Positions 43,155-55,687 are shown, numbered from the stretch's first letter. The stretch: DNA of 64,000 nt from Branchinecta lynchi (GCA_023053575.1 JAKZAP010000016.1:17626030-17690029); one strand, 5' to 3'. The notes: generated by a model from the letters alone, not told the origin. Translations and numbers: made by a program.

Positions 43155-44010
43155 TATACCTATGATTTCGTGAAAGTTGTCCGTCTGTCTGCACGACAAC
43201 TCTCGAAGGGGTAGATATATTTTCTTCAAACTTGGTCTGAGGATCCATTGAGTCAAAGTACAGGTCAAGTTCGTAGATGAGCCCAGCTGTGCCCCATATT
43301 TAGGGGTGGGGTTTCCAATTAAGGGACGAACAAAAAAAGATAAAAAGCCAATGAGGTAGTATATCTACGGGTGCAGGCTGAATCCATATCTGAAACTTAT
43401 TTTCTCGCTGGACAATTAGTTCGTCCGGAAACCGGCCGAAACCGGAAAGTTTGTTGCAAGTAAAAGTTGTATGTGAAGTTTAACAAATGGTCAATTTAGT
43501 CGTAAGAAGACGTGCTGAATCCATTTATGACAATCCTTTTCTACCCGGACACATAGTTCGCCCGGAATTCGGCATGAAAATTTTCTTCTCGCCGGACAAA
43601 TAGTTCAGTCGGAATCCATCCAAAACCTGAAATTTGTTAAAAGTTAAAAGTTCATCTGAAGCTGATTAAGGTTCGCTACAGGGGTAAGGAGATATGCTGA
43701 ATTCGTCATGAGCTTCAGTTTGTTTGCCGGACAAGCAGTTCACCCACAATCCGGCCGAAACCTGATATTTGGCAGAAGTAATGCAGGAAGTTTCGATAAA
43801 TTTCGTCAAAGTAGATATGACGTATAGGGTAAAACACACATGCTGAATCCATGCCTGAACTTAGTTTTCTCAGTTGACTAGCCGTAGGGTTAATCTGTAA
43901 TAGTACAAATGTTCAAGGAGTCTGGTAAAGACGGGATATCTACAAGACGCGATTGTCTGGCTCAAATATTAAATTTTTTGATCCCATAGAAACCTTTGTT
44001 TTTGTTGTTT
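43155..44010 (-). mobile_element. Family B element, reverse copy, one end decayed
   Basis: GTGAAAGTTGTCCGTCTGTC (43172 on) is the (GACN)n side. Internal units contain CCGGAAACCGGCCGAAACCG, AGTTCGCCCGGAAT and ACATGCTGAATCC. It ends TTTTTTGATCCCATAGAAAC then CTTTGTTTTTGTT near 44010. The distal GGGATCCC palindrome is not found. Confidence 0.68.
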
Positions 44011-44865
44011 TTTATGTTGGCGATTTGTCATTATAGTGTTGTTTTCGACCCAAAGACTGTGGTTTTGTTTGGGAAGTATTTCAGTTATTATTTCTTAAAT
44101 AATAGTAAATTAAATAATACTGAAATAATAGTCTAAATAATAGTATTGAATTGATAGATGAAAAAATCCTAACCTAAGGCATTGAATAACTTAACACAGA
44201 CAAATAACACAATTGGTTCTGGAATCTCTGATTGGGTTTAAGTTTCAGGTTCGTAGGTGTTTTTTTTTTGTATTGAAACACGAAAAAGAACACTGTAAAT
44301 TGTACCTCCCAGAAAAGCACAGACAAAAAAACGGCCCAATTGGGAGCACAGAACCCTCTGCTATTGGTGTGATAACAGTTTCTAACCGTCAGTAACTGAA
44401 ACTTACCAATTTTTTGTCTTGATTTTGTACACAGGTTGGAACGAAGATACTATTAACATATTGTATTGTTCAGTTCAGTTCAGTCCAATGGGTTTATTAA
44501 TAAAGGAGTAGATAAATCACACATAATCAAAACACTTCCATTCCTAGACGCCGACAACCACAATCTTTACATTTTAAATATAATACGCAGAGTTGTCACT
44601 GCTCCTACTCTCAGACAAAACCTTACCTCTCAATTTATAAAAGAACTAACCAATTTCCTTTTTACCCTCCTGAACCTAACCCCAGGGAAACCACCCAATC
44701 ATAGAAAAACAAAATTTACACCTTAATTTGATAATACCTTATAAAAAAAATTACGATACCTTATTTTAAATATTCTTCTGTAATCCTAATTCATTATTTT
44801 TTACTTTTTTTTTTAATTTTACTCTTTTTTTAAGTTGTAAATAATAAGAGATGTTCATTTGGCCC
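44011..44865 (+). other. Unassigned A/T-rich sequence
   Basis: Frames at 44213-44395 and 44466-44726 have no recognisable domain. No repeat match found. Confidence 0.4.
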
Positions 44866-45060
44866 AAGCTGACTGCGAATCATATTTGACGGTGCAAAAC
44901 GGATAAGCCAGCTACATTTTATTCGAGCTATATTTCGGCCCTTCTTGTTTATTTTACAGCTTGAACGGCTTGAGCCTGAAGAGGACCCTTGCCAAGAAGG
45001 GCCGAAATATAGCTCGAATAAAATGTACCTGGCTTATCCGTTTTGCACCGTCAAATAAAA
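44866..45060. mobile_element. Inverted pair of hammerhead repeats, second locus
   Basis: The left arm (TATTTGACGGTGCAAAACGG, ATAAGCCAGCTACATTTTAT, GCTATATTTCGGCCCTTCTTG) is the complement of the right arm (CAAGAAGGGCCGAAATATAG, ATAAAATGTACCTGGCTTAT, CCGTTTTGCACCGTCAAATA). The left arm stops inside stem II; only the right arm keeps a whole core. Confidence 0.75.
44967..45020 (+). ncRNA. Hammerhead-like ribozyme
   Basis: TTGAGC, CTGAAGA (44976-44982), stem II GG-A-CCCTT/AAGGGCC, GAAATATA, GCTCGAA. Stem I pairs GAGC with GCTC (extended by TT/AA with a bulged G), different in sequence from CAGC/GCTG at 12094, so the pairing is kept while bases change. Predicted cleavage is after A45011. Confidence 0.72.
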
Positions 45061-46789
45061 TAATAAGAGCTTTTTATAGTAAATGGTAAGAGGTTGGAAC
45101 GCACCATGTCATATATGAAGGGGCAGTGAAAGGGCTATTATGCGGTTTGTGTACTCTTAGCTCTGCGATGTGCCCAGGCGACAGCCATGCTTTTACTTTT
45201 TCGTTGAAGCACTTAAAGCTAGCACCATTAAGATCCCATCAGAGCTATAAATCCAAGAAGCAATACACCTTTTTCAGGCGACTTCAAATGCAGAGGGCCA
45301 AGGGCACTCAGGTCCTTTTCTTTTTGTTCAACTCTCAATAAGTGACATTTTCTCACTCACGAACATAAACTGTTTAAAAGAAAAACTAGTACAGATACAT
45401 GCCAGACTACTATTAGGTTATTATCATACTTCGGCTGAACTAAAACAAATTTATTCCGTCAGAGGTTGAAGCACAACTTACAGTAGATAGAGTTTCTGCT
45501 CCGGTATTCTAACGTTCCCAAATCCTTTGAAACTGTTCTATACTTTTTCAAAAAACTAATGACCAATCCCGGCTTTGTTACCCTCGTGCGGCCTCCTTAG
45601 CTTTAGTGAGAAAAAATGAACAAAAAATTGCATAACTGGTCTCTCTGACCAATGAGCTTCTCAAAAGTAAATTAACGGGAATCTAATCCGATTGAAAAGA
45701 GGCAAAGATCAGCGTAGTGCCAGTAGGGTGGATAAAATGACGGGTTCCTGCTCCCCCCCCCGACCGAAGGCCCCCGACATAGTAATAATAAAAAGTAGTA
45801 TCTTTTAATGAAAAGTAGAGATAGGGTCGAGCAACCAGTGAACCGCCGTCACGTGTTTACGTTTAACTCGCGTGTCTAGGGAACCCCGGGGAACCCTACA
45901 AGTTGGCTTGTATTTCCGAACTACACTACTGAAAAGATTATTGAGTCATGTAACCATCATAGCCAAATAAGTAGAACACGTACTAGTACCTAGAATTCGG
46001 CAAAAGAGCTAAATCATATACAAAATTGGTATTGTTTTAACCGAACCTTTTTATACGCTTACTTCTTGCATCCTACTTCAGTTGTCATACGGTTTTTGAC
46101 ATCCATTTCATATTTTGAATTTCTGCTTTTCTTTTCTTTGTTTATTTTTACTAAGTATAGCCTACAAATTTGTTTACCCTCCACAAATAATGACTTGCAT
46201 ACCTGATGAATGAAATGAAATTGATTGTTTTCTTTAAACAACGAAATAAGCAGAATGCGATAACTTTTTGTTATAGGCTAGAATATTTGAGTACTTGAAA
46301 AACAATTTATTTAAAACTTTTCATTTCTTCGTATTATTTGGACCAGATACTTCACTTTCAACCATTGCATCTTACCGCTCTTCCTATTTTTTTATTATTA
46401 TTTTTATTTTTATGCTTATTTATTTCTTCATCATCCACCGACAGTGGCTTGCTTGTACGAAGTACAAACCTGAAAAATAATTCCTTTCTATCAACAACGT
46501 TCACCTTCCATTATGAAGTCATTCAGCGGTCGTGTGACTTTGACGTTATGTCAGTCATGCAAAGAAAAGACCATGTTTATGGCTTAATGACAGTCAAAAT
46601 GTACACATGACACGCATTTAACAGCAAGAATAAATAATATGCAAGAATATTCTTTTTAACAGTTAGATAAAAATGCCAGACTCAGGCGAGAATTTGACAG
46701 ACATCACAGTGAATATCGCTTCTTGACTTGTCAAGAAGACTTGACTTGTATTAAAGCACCCTTCTCACTGTTTACTGTTCATGTTTCAG
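45061..46789 (+). other. Unassigned sequence
   Basis: A C run at 45753. A short frame ends WLACTKYKPEK-stop at 46480 behind a pyrimidine-rich CACCGACAG; it is only a weak terminal-exon candidate. No other gene signal. Confidence 0.4.
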
Positions 46790-46990
46790 TACTTTGGAAT
46801 AGTTGAATACTTAAAACTTTAACCGAATGGGGCTAAGATATGACAGTCTAGTTACCAACCATTTGTTCACTTAAATAGGCTTGAAGACCCAACGAAAATG
46901 CTTTACTTCGTTGCTTCACTATTCATATAATCGATTTTTTGTCGAGTGAACATTTTCTTCTGGATTTGTGGTGCCTCTATGTGCTTGTGT
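46790..46990 (+). repeat. Family E repeat, intact copy
   Basis: ACTTTAACCGAATGGGGCTA, ATTTGTTCACTTAAATAGGC, GGATTTGTGGTGCCTCTATG. It shows the uninterrupted form of the 4769 insertion site. Confidence 0.65.
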
Positions 46991-47434
46991 ATCCATGCAG
47001 AAACGTTTAGCGGCTACAGCAGTAAACACTTGCCAAAAAAAGAAATTTGGGTCTTACGCAATAGTGGGCTTTCTTGAGAAGTGATTTTTTCTTGAGCTTC
47101 GCTTCAAAAGCAATTGAAATACATCGAATTCAAATCCCCACGTCAGGGTGAACTTTGTTTTGTCGAGCAGTTCACATTCTAAAGGTGCGTTTTTTTCTTC
47201 TGTAGTTTCACTGTAGTTTGACGTACTTTTGTTTCAGTCAAACTTTAAAACTAGGCTCTGTCGATTTAACCAGTATTATTCCATAATATTCAGCGTAGAC
47301 AAAACCAATGATGCTTCTCTTAGCGCCTGTCCGATCCCATGCATACCGATTTGGAAACAATGTTCATTTCGGTAGATTCATTTCACTTTATACCCTGAGG
47401 GCGAAAGATAAGATAGAACCAGTGTTGGGAATTA
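46991..47434 (+). other. Unassigned sequence
   Basis: No gene or shared repeat recognised. Confidence 0.35.
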
Positions 47435-47655
47435 CTCCAAGTACTTGTCCTTCAAGTACCACTAAACTTCAAAATCAAAGTACTTAAGTTGTATTTTAGC
47501 AGAACTTTACTGGTGTGTATAACACATTACTTAAGTAAAATAACTAGGTACTTCAAGCCTCAAGTACTTTCTCAAGTCCATTCCACTTAAATCACGTCGC
47601 TATGCGCATTAAAAAACTTGTCTGGCAGCAATTGAAAGTTAAAGCCTTCAGTAAC
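47435..47655 (+). mobile_element. hAT-like left end
   Basis: CCAGTGTTGGGAATTACTCC followed by CAAGTACTT repeats resembles the common CAGTGTTGGG hAT end. No matching right end was seen before the family B start, so it is probably truncated. Confidence 0.45.
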
Positions 47656-48300
47656 AAGACCAAAGGTTTCGATGGGATCCCAAAAATTTCATATTGATCC
47701 AGACAATTGGATTTCTTATATATCCGGTCTTCGCCAGACTCCTTGAAAATTTTAACTATTGACATTTAGAAACAGATTAAGGCCAACGGCTATCATCTGA
47801 GAAAACCAAGTTCAGACATGGATTCAGTGTTTGTGTTTACTCCTATACCGTCATCTCTACTTCGACGAAATGGATCAAAACTTGTAGCTGTCTGACTTCT
47901 GCCAAATTTCCGGTTTCTGTCTGGCTCTGGGCGAACTACTTGTCCGTTAAAAAAAGCTCGAAAACGAATTCAGCATATTTCCATATTTTCTTGAACCTCT
48001 AACCAACTTAAAACAAATCTGTATAGATTTTCACGTATCAGGTCTGTTATGATATTGAAAGTTTTTTTGTAAAATTCCATAATATATTAAATTTGTCTCT
48101 GTCTCTGTCTCTCTCTCTCTCACTCTCTCTTTCTTCAGGTAAAACTTTTAACGAATTTTCAGGTTTTGGCCTCCTTACCATCGAACCTCTAATAAGCTTT
48201 TACTTACTTACAAATTTTCTGGTTTCAGCCGTTTTCCGGGTGAAATATGTGTTCGGGGAGAAAAGGATTGTCATAATTGTAATACACTGATTCAACATGT
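47656..48300 (+). mobile_element. Family B element, 5' part
   Basis: Starts AACAAGACCAAAGGTTTCGA and TGGGATCCCAAAAAT. Internal units are present (TTTTGGCC, ATATGTGTTCGG). A CT microsatellite at 48093-48137 replaces part of a unit. The GGGATCCC 3' end is missing. Confidence 0.68.
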
Positions 48301-48310
48301 CTTGCTAGTC

Positions 48311-48492
48311 AGGCCGTATCCAGGAATTTATTTCGGGGGGGGGGGGCTTGCCTGCGGGTCGCACAAAAAGTACAAAAAAGACACAGATCAGAGGGAAAAG
48401 CCTATAAAAATGAGTATTTTTGTATGTTTCGAGGGGGGGGGTTAGGGGGGCGTCAACCCCCTAACCCCCCCCCCCCTGGATACGGCCTTGGA
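48311..48492. mobile_element. About 180-bp MITE with GGCCGTATCCAGG ends
   Basis: CAGGCCGTATCCAGG and CCTGGATACGGCCTTG are inverted, with a G run just inside the left end and C runs inside the right. AAAAGTACAAAAAAGACACA and GGGAAAAGCCTATAAAAATG match the copy at 58601-58773. The flanks GCTAGT / GATAGT are only partly alike. Confidence 0.75.
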
Positions 48493-48786
48493 TAGTGTGC
48501 TCAAGCATTTTCTTACCGGAAGCCATGCACAGTTTCAACCTACGGGACTCGAGGGACACGAGTTTAAATTTCTGAAGGAGCTCATTGTAAGGAATTTTGG
48601 GGGATCGTGACATAATTATAATAATTACAATTTTCGATCCGATAAGCCTGGTCTTCAGTAAGGCGAAAGTGCCAAGCTTCCACCAGGTATTCTAGCCCCG
48701 AACGTATAAAAGAAACACAAAAACGGAGCAAATCTTGTTCAGGGAACCTACTATAGCAAATAATTTCAGTATATGAAGGCCGTATT

Positions 48787-49870
48787 ACGACGACTGTATC
48801 TGTATGTGAAGAAGCACTCTCAACCTGATGTCATGGCGAGGGGTCTAGTGGGCCGGACATAGATGGTAAATGTCCTTAGATACAGTCATCAGAGTCAGGA
48901 CTGCCTAGGGCGTCTGGTGGCCTACTACACGTGCAGACTTTTCGGGTTCATTGTGGATTCCCCCGATCGATTCACACTAAGATTTGCGTACCGAACCACA
49001 ATAGGCTATAAGCCACCCATCATACACTAGGCCTTACAGGCCAGCCCACTCTAAGGAGCTTTAAACAAGACTCATAACAATGACCTAAGGTCAATAAATA
49101 AACAAAAGGTTTTATTGTCTGGTATGACCCGTACTTACAAAATAGACAACCTTTAGGTAAAAAGGTTGTTCCCGGTCGAGGCCCGGAAAAGAAGTGTAGA
49201 AGATGACTCATCCCCGGTGGATGAGTCATGAACATAGAGTTAACAAATTATACAGAGTACTACGGACAGAATAAAAGATACACTGAAGAGAAAGGGACTA
49301 GCGCTGCCTAACGGCGGCACAAGTAAGCAATGCGGGGTGCAGGTGGCACCAAAGTAACAGCCGGTGTGTCCACGCTTTACCATTTCCTTCGTTTGGAGTT
49401 CCCAGTTTAAATCGTTTGATACAATTAGACCCAGGAGTTTTTTTGGTTTACACGCAAAGTATCTGGAATAGGACGTTAAAAAATTGGCCCTTCTTTCAGG
49501 AAAGAAATTGCGAGTATTGCAGACTTATTTTCGTTCAGAGCCATGTCTGAATTTAAAGTTTCGGCCTGTATCTGCGAAATTATATTGGCCGCTTCATTAC
49601 TTTGTCCTTTTCGATATATTTCAATAAGAGAAAGATCGCCAAAGTATTTCCATATTTCTGGTCCGTCAGAATCTGTATTATGTTAATCATTACAAGACAA
49701 AGTAGCGGGCCTAAAATTGCTCCCTGTGGTACACCGAAGAAAATTGCCTGCGGGACCGACAAATTATTATATTTTGGAATTTTTGACGTATCACTAAGAA
49801 ATCCTACAATATTTTTTTTACAATATTGGGGTTAACATTAAATTCCAAGAGTTTATCAATATTGTTCCAA
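48787..49870 (-). pseudogene. Antisense LINE RT fragment and 3' region
   Basis: On the minus strand the frame 49762-49580 reads FFGVPQGAILGPLLCLVMIN, the RT motif QG.ILGPLLF, and further on KLLGLIVSNDLNWELQTK, matching the L.LG..I...L.W.......K motif after the palm. The catalytic YADD is not visible. 48787-49370 continues as family F, probably its 3' UTR. Stops and frameshifts throughout. Confidence 0.7.
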
Positions 49871-50905
49871 GTTTTCACCCGTCACGATGTCTACGATTGA
49901 AATGGATAAAGTTCAACTGACTGCAAAGTCAATTTTTGTCCTTTCTCCCGATATTCTTTTGTTGCTGTTAAGCAATCGATAGCCATTAATGAGCTGATCA
50001 AAGTATATGTCATCCGTTTTTGGGTACACAAATTCCTTTATGATATACACCAGTTTGAAAGTTTCAAGGGTTAACAACTTCAGTAGTAAGGGACACACTG
50101 AAACCAAAAATAGGCCGATACCAGTTGTGAGACATGTAGGGGACTTGTAACCAACAGTCGACTATTAGCACACAATCATCTTCGGCGATGAGGGGTTTGC
50201 AGCTTTGGCTAGCTGGTGTACCTGTTATTTGCTTCCGGTGTATTAGACGGTAAGAACAATTTGGTTCCCAATTGTAAGACATGCAAGGGACTTCTGAGTA
50301 ATAATCGGCTGTTATGATACAAATCATCTTCAGAGATTAGGGGTTCGCAACTTTTACTAGCTGGTGTACCCATAATTTGTTTCCGGTGTACTTGATGTCT
50401 ATCACGGGAGAGTGACTAGTAAGTAGGAATCGGTTCACGAGGGGATGGAAATTTGTGCAAATTGGTGCAAATTCTATTCGATTTCTATAAATCTGACCGT
50501 AAGAAAGTTTGTATGGATGGTCTGTCGCTGTAACCTAGGATTAAATGTTTACGCAACGGGTACAATCGATAGTGTAAAACAATGAGGAAGTTTCGTAATA
50601 ATTAATAGTGTCATCCGTGGTATTTTAATCCTGAAAAGTTACGCATAGCTTTACAATACCAACTAGATTATATATGATATTGTTCCAAGTTTTCATCCGT
50701 CACGATATCTACGATTGAAAAGGATAAAGTTCAACTGACTGCAAAGTCAATTTAGTCCCTTCTTCGGATATTCTTTTGTTGTTGCTTTTACAACGCTGAG
50801 TAATAGCCTTTGATCATGTGATTACTGACTGTCTTCTTCTTAGAACATACCGTTTTATAAGCTTCGATAAGTTGACACCTTCAGCCTTTAACCGACAGCG
50901 AAGAA
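49871..50905 (+). repeat. Unassigned sequence with a duplicated block
   Basis: CCGTCACGATGTCTACGATT and GATAAAGTTCAACTGACTGC occur at 49880 and again at 50698; TTCGG.GAT.AGGGGTT.GCA occurs at 50180 and 50328. Degraded tandem material, no gene. Confidence 0.5.
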
Positions 50906-52196
50906 AACAAGACCAAAGGTTTCGATGGGATCCCAAAAATTCAATGTCTGATCCAGACAACTGGGTCTTGTCTTAGCCAGATCGAGTCATTGCCAGACTC
51001 CTTGAAAATTTTTACAGTTAAAATTCAGAAACAGATTAAGGCCAAATAGCTAATCACCTGAGAAAACCAAGTTCAGATATGGATTCAGCAAGCGTGTTTA
51101 CCCCTATAAGTTACATCTGTTTTGACAAAACTTCCTGCCACTTCTGCCAATTTCTCGGTTCCGGCCGACTTCCAGAACTACTTGTCCGGCGAAAAAAGAA
51201 AGCTCAAAGACGAAATCAGGGTATCTTCTTTCCCCAGTAATGAACATCTAATCAACTTCAAATAGAAATTTAGCTTATAACAAATTTTCCGATTCCAGCC
51301 GGATTCCGGTCGAACTATATGTCCGGGTAAAATATGATTGTCATACAGGGACTCAGCGTCTCTTCTTACCCCTAAACCGCTTATCTAATCAACTAGAAAT
51401 AAGACTTCCAACAGTTTACCTTGCCCTAAGTCGAACATCTAATCAACTCCAAATAAAACTTTTAATTTTGACAAACTTTCCGGTTTGGGCCGGATTCCGG
51501 TCGAAATACTTGTCCGTCGAGAAAATAATTTTCACCATCGTCTTCAGCATGTCTTCCTACCCCTAAATCGAACATCTAATCAACTTCAAATACAACTTTT
51601 ACTTTCAACAAACTTTCCGGTTTGGGCCGGATTCCGGGCGAAATATTTGTCCGTCGAGAAAATAGTTTTCACTGTAATTTTCAGCATGTCTTCCTACCCC
51701 TAAATCGAGCATCTAATCAATTTCAAATAAAACTTTTAGTTGCAACAATTTTTCCGGTTTGGGCCGGATTCCGGGCGAAATACTTGTCCGTCGAGAAAAT
51801 AGTTTTGACCATCGTCTTCAACATGTCTTCCTACCCCTAAATCGAACATCTAATCAACTTCAAATAAAACTTTTACTTTCAACAAACTTTCCGGTTTTCC
51901 GATGACAAAATGATTTTCACCATCGTGTTCAGCATGTCTTCTTACCCCATAATCGACTATCACATTAGCTGTTTCAAAATATTGTGTTTGTCCCTTAATT
52001 TGAATCCCCTCCCCCACCCCTAAATGCCCATCTACGAACTTGACTGGTCCGACGACCCAACGAATCCTCACACCAAGTTTCATCAAAATATCTCATTCCC
52101 TTCGAGAGTTATCGTGCTTACAGACGGACGGACAGACGGACAACTTTTGCGATGTCATAGGTATCCCTCCACTGACGTTTTGGGATCCCAAAAAAC
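50906..52196 (+). mobile_element. Family B element, forward full-length copy
   Basis: AACAAGACCAAAGGTTTCGA at the start. About six units of roughly 137 bases (AACTTTCCGGTTTGGGCCGG; GAAATA.TTGTCCGTCGAG). Then ACCAAGTTTCATCAAAATAT, GAGAGTTATCGTGCTTACAG, ACGGACGGACAGACGGAC, GCGATGTCATAGGTATCCC and TTTTGGGATCCCAAAAAA. This copy shows every part of the architecture. Confidence 0.85.
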
Positions 52197-52469
52197 CAAA
52201 GTGTTGCTCTCGCAACATTTTAGTCGGCGAAGCCGGACAAAGGTTGCCGCAACACTTAAACACTTCAACAGTTTAGTTTTGGGGTCATTTTAGCGAGCGC
52301 GGCTTCGCCGCACCAGTCAAAATTTACCAGAATTTTTTCCACAGACCTTCTGGGGGGGGAGGGGCAACACCCCCGCCCCCCCTTTCGGGACTTCCCTGAT
52401 TGCAGGTATATTTGCAGAACAATTTCTGAACCCGTAATTGGTTGAAAGCATTTGTCTAGCTCTTTTGGG
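52197..52469 (+). other. Spacer between two inverted family B elements
   Basis: Contains TTGCTCTCGCAACATT and GGTTGCCGCAACAC small palindromes and G/C runs (52351-52383). No gene. Confidence 0.45.
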
Positions 52470-53478
52470 GATCCCAAAACGTAAGTGGAGGGATACCTAT
52501 GACATCACAAAAGTTGTCCGTCTGTCCGTCCGTCCGCCCTACATTTAGGGGTGGGGGAGGGGTTTCAAATTAAGGGACAAACAAAATATTTTGAAACAGC
52601 TAATATGATAGTCGATTATGGAGTAAGAAGACATGCTGAACACGACGGTGAAACCCATTTTGTCATCGGACGAGTAGTTCGCCCGGAATCCGGCCAAAAC
52701 CGGAAAGTTTGTTGAAAGTAAAAGTTTTATTTGAAATTGATTAGATGTTCGATTTAGGGGCAGGAAAACATGCTGAAGACGATGGTGAAAACTATTTTCT
52801 CGACAGACAAGTATTTCGCCCGGAATCCGGCCCAAACCGGAAAGTTTGTTGAAAGTAAAAGTTTTATTTGGAGTTGATTAGATGTTCGATTTAGGGCAAG
52901 AAGACATGCTGAACACTTATGTGAAAACAATTTTCTACCAGGACATGTAGTTCGCCCGGAATCCGGCCAAAACCGGAAAACTGTTGTAAGTTAAAGTTTT
53001 ATTTCTAGTTGATTAGATAAGCGATTTAGGGGTAAGAAGAGATGCTGAGTCCCTGTATGACAATCATATTTTACCCGGACATATAGTTCGACCCAAATCC
53101 GGCTGAGACTCGGAAAATTTGTTATAAGCTAAATTTTTATTTGAAGTTGATTAGATGTTCATTACTGGGGAAAGAAGATACCCTGATTTTGTCTTTGAGC
53201 TTTCTTTTTTGGCCGGACAAGTAGTTCTGGAGTTCGGCCGAAACCGGGAAATTGGCAGAAGTGGCAGGAAGTTTTCGTCAAAACAGATATGACTTATAGG
53301 GGTAAACACACATGCTGAATTCATATCTCAGGTGATTAGGTATTTGGCCTTAATCTATTTCTGAATTTTAATTGTAAAAATGTTCAAGGAGTCTGGCGAT
53401 GACTGGATCTGGCTAAGACAAGACCCAGTTCTCTGGATCAGATATTTTTGGGATCCCATCGAAACCTTTGGTCTTGTT
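52470..53478 (-). mobile_element. Family B element, reverse full-length copy
   Basis: Begins GGGATCCCAAAACG, GGATACCTATGACATC, GTCCGTCTGTCCGTCCGTCC. About six reverse units (CGGAATCCGGCCAAAACCGG). It ends TTGGGATCCCATCGAAACC and TTTGGTCTTGTT. Opposite orientation to 50906-52196, so the two form a 2.6-kb inverted pair. Confidence 0.85.
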
Positions 53479-53639
53479 CAATGTATATTCACAGATTAGT
53501 AGAAAAGTTCCATCAGAAATGAGAGCTTCAAGCCCCAAGGCTTCAAACTTTTATAACAACAAAAATGTTGCTTCCTATTGTTGGTTTTGGCAAGATGCGT
53601 CATAACTGACCAATAGGATGTGAACAGGAGTGTCCCGAA

Positions 53640-54140
53640 GGGGGGGGGGGGACTGGAAACCTATCGAAAATTTTAGACTGGAGGGATCAGAGTGAAAATT
53701 GCTGGAAAGAACAAGCTTCTGCTCTTGATGTATCGTTTACACAGTTGGACTGGATTCAGAAACTTGAGGGGTGGGGTGGGGGTGGAGGGGGGTTTCCCGG
53801 AACCCTGTTCCAGAGGGTCTGTGGGAGAAAAAAAATTCACCGCACCAGTTAAAATGTGTCAAATTCATTTGAACTTGATGACTTTAGAAAATCTACCTGA
53901 TTATTTATTGCTCAGGGAACCTACCGGAATTTTGGGAATCTAACGAAATCTTGCTCAAGGAATCTGACGGAACTTGACTCAGGGAATCAATCACACATCA
54001 TCCTAGAGGGATAATTAGCTGATCAAGAAAAAAAAAAAAAAAACGAAAATCACGGTTTTCTATTTCTTTCGTTGATTCAGGGAATTTACTGGAGGTGGAC
54101 CAGAATTTGGTTCATGGAATCTACCGGAATTTTGCTGGTT
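53640..54140 (+). repeat. G run and AGGGAATCTACCGGAATTTTG minisatellite
   Basis: G runs at 53641-53651 and 53759-53789. From 53918 to 54135 a degenerate unit (CAGGGAATCTACCGGAATTT) is repeated about seven times. It is interrupted at 53993-54068 by the 75-base sequence also found at 18670-18745. Confidence 0.6.
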
Positions 54141-54667
54141 ACCGGATAAGTATAAACTCACAGCTTACCAGAGTGAGACAACATAGCGTACCGAAGTGTT
54201 CCCCGGGTGATTCCAGTAGTCTCCGAAATTTCTGTAGCTTTCAATAATTAGCAACTTACTGAAATCTACATAATTACCAAAATACTGTTCCGAGAACAAT
54301 ACTACGATACCGTCTACTCCAGTTTCGACAGCTTTTATCGACTCCTTTCCGGTGTCAGGCCGAGAAGAGTTCAACAAGTGCGCAAGCGCTCAGACGTGGG
54401 GTGTGAAAGTAAAATGTTCATTACATTTTATCTCGCATTTTAGACACAAGCAGCTTTAGAACTAAGACATTTCACATCCCAATAACCAAACAAGTATTGA
54501 AATAACGTAATTAGTAATCATCACAATTTAAAAGCTTTAAATGTAAACAAACCTCAAGTATAAATTCAAAGAAATGCTGAAATCTTGCATGAATAGCTTG
54601 AGTTCCAACAATGGTCTGCAATAAACCAATCCGACCCTTTAAACCTCTTTTCCATTAGCAAGGTCAG
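54141..54667 (+). other. Unassigned sequence
   Basis: No gene or shared repeat recognised. Confidence 0.35.
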
Positions 54668-55687
54668 AACAAGTGCAATAAACCAAATTTAGCAGCCTAA
54701 TACCCCCTTTGTCACAATTCATTAAGGACGGCATATCATCGATCATATGACAAAACAGTTCAGTTTCCAACTGTTCATTAAAGATTAAAGAACGTCGTGT
54801 CGTCTTATTTGTTGCTGTTAAACCAAGATCCTTGTCCACAGATATATCTCCCCAAATATACAAGAGTTGGACTTGAGAACTGTCGTAGACGAACTTAACT
54901 TCTGGGAAATCTGAGCCCAGCTGCCCATGAACGGGAGGGGGGGGGGGGGGGGTCGGGACTCATTAAAATGTGTTTTTACACCTCTTTTTCCTCAAGTACC
55001 AAAAGTTTGATTCCAGTCACGGGTACAAAAAACTTTTTTCGTTGGCAATTTGAGCCCACTTGCCCATGAACGGGTACGGTGGGTGGTGGTTCAAGTACAC
55101 ATATATATCCCCAACCCCAATGATCCAAAAGCACAAAGGACCTTCATAGACTTATCTCCAGTGATTGTCAAGTTAAAAATATTAAAAAAAAATGGCAATA
55201 TGGGCCCAATTGGTCCTGAACCGAGTGGGGGTGTGGTTTGGGAACCGCAGAAAGTAAAAAGAGACCCCAATGCTCACAAACCTACCAAGTTTCAACTTGA
55301 TACCTGTTGATTCCTGTCACGGGTAACGAACTTCACTCCTTTACTCCATTTGCCCATGTTGGGGAGGTGCAACTTTGTAAGCGATTTCCCAGCCCTAGGA
55401 TCTACATGTACAAGGAATTTCATCGTCGTATGTCCAGTTCTAGTCAAGTTATGAACATTATTCACTGGGCAATCTGGGCCCACTTGCCCCTTAACCGAGT
55501 TGGCGTGGGACACCCAAAAGGCCCAACTAGACCCTTATACCCACTAATGTACCAACTTTGAACTTGATGCTTGCACTGGTTCCCGAGTTATGAGCTCCAC
55601 AAAATACGGTGAAAACCGGAAACAGAAAACCGAAAGCTGCTACAGCGCTTGCAATGGTGGATTGTTCCAAGGAACACTCCACTAAAA
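54668..55687 (+). mobile_element. Family G tandem-repeat element, complete copy
   Basis: Starts AACAAGTGCAATAAACC and ends TTGTTCCAAGGAACACTCC plus ACTAAAA (palindrome at 55664-55675). The interior has about five units with TTGCCCATGAACGGG, CTACCAAGTTTCAACTTGAT and CCAGTCACGGGTA motifs. It is longer than the 1-605 copy because of additional units. Confidence 0.72.

Noticed and set aside
46446..46481. Terminal integrin exon reading WLACTKYKPEK-stop
   Set aside because: It has a pyrimidine-rich acceptor and correct phase, but no family similarity, and lies 12 kb from the GFFKR exon with no supporting signal.
51485..51840. Repeated protein-like reading (GRIPVEILVRREN...) suggesting a repeat protein
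   Set aside because: The DNA unit is about 137 bases, not a multiple of three, so the frame changes from unit to unit. It is satellite sequence of a family B element.
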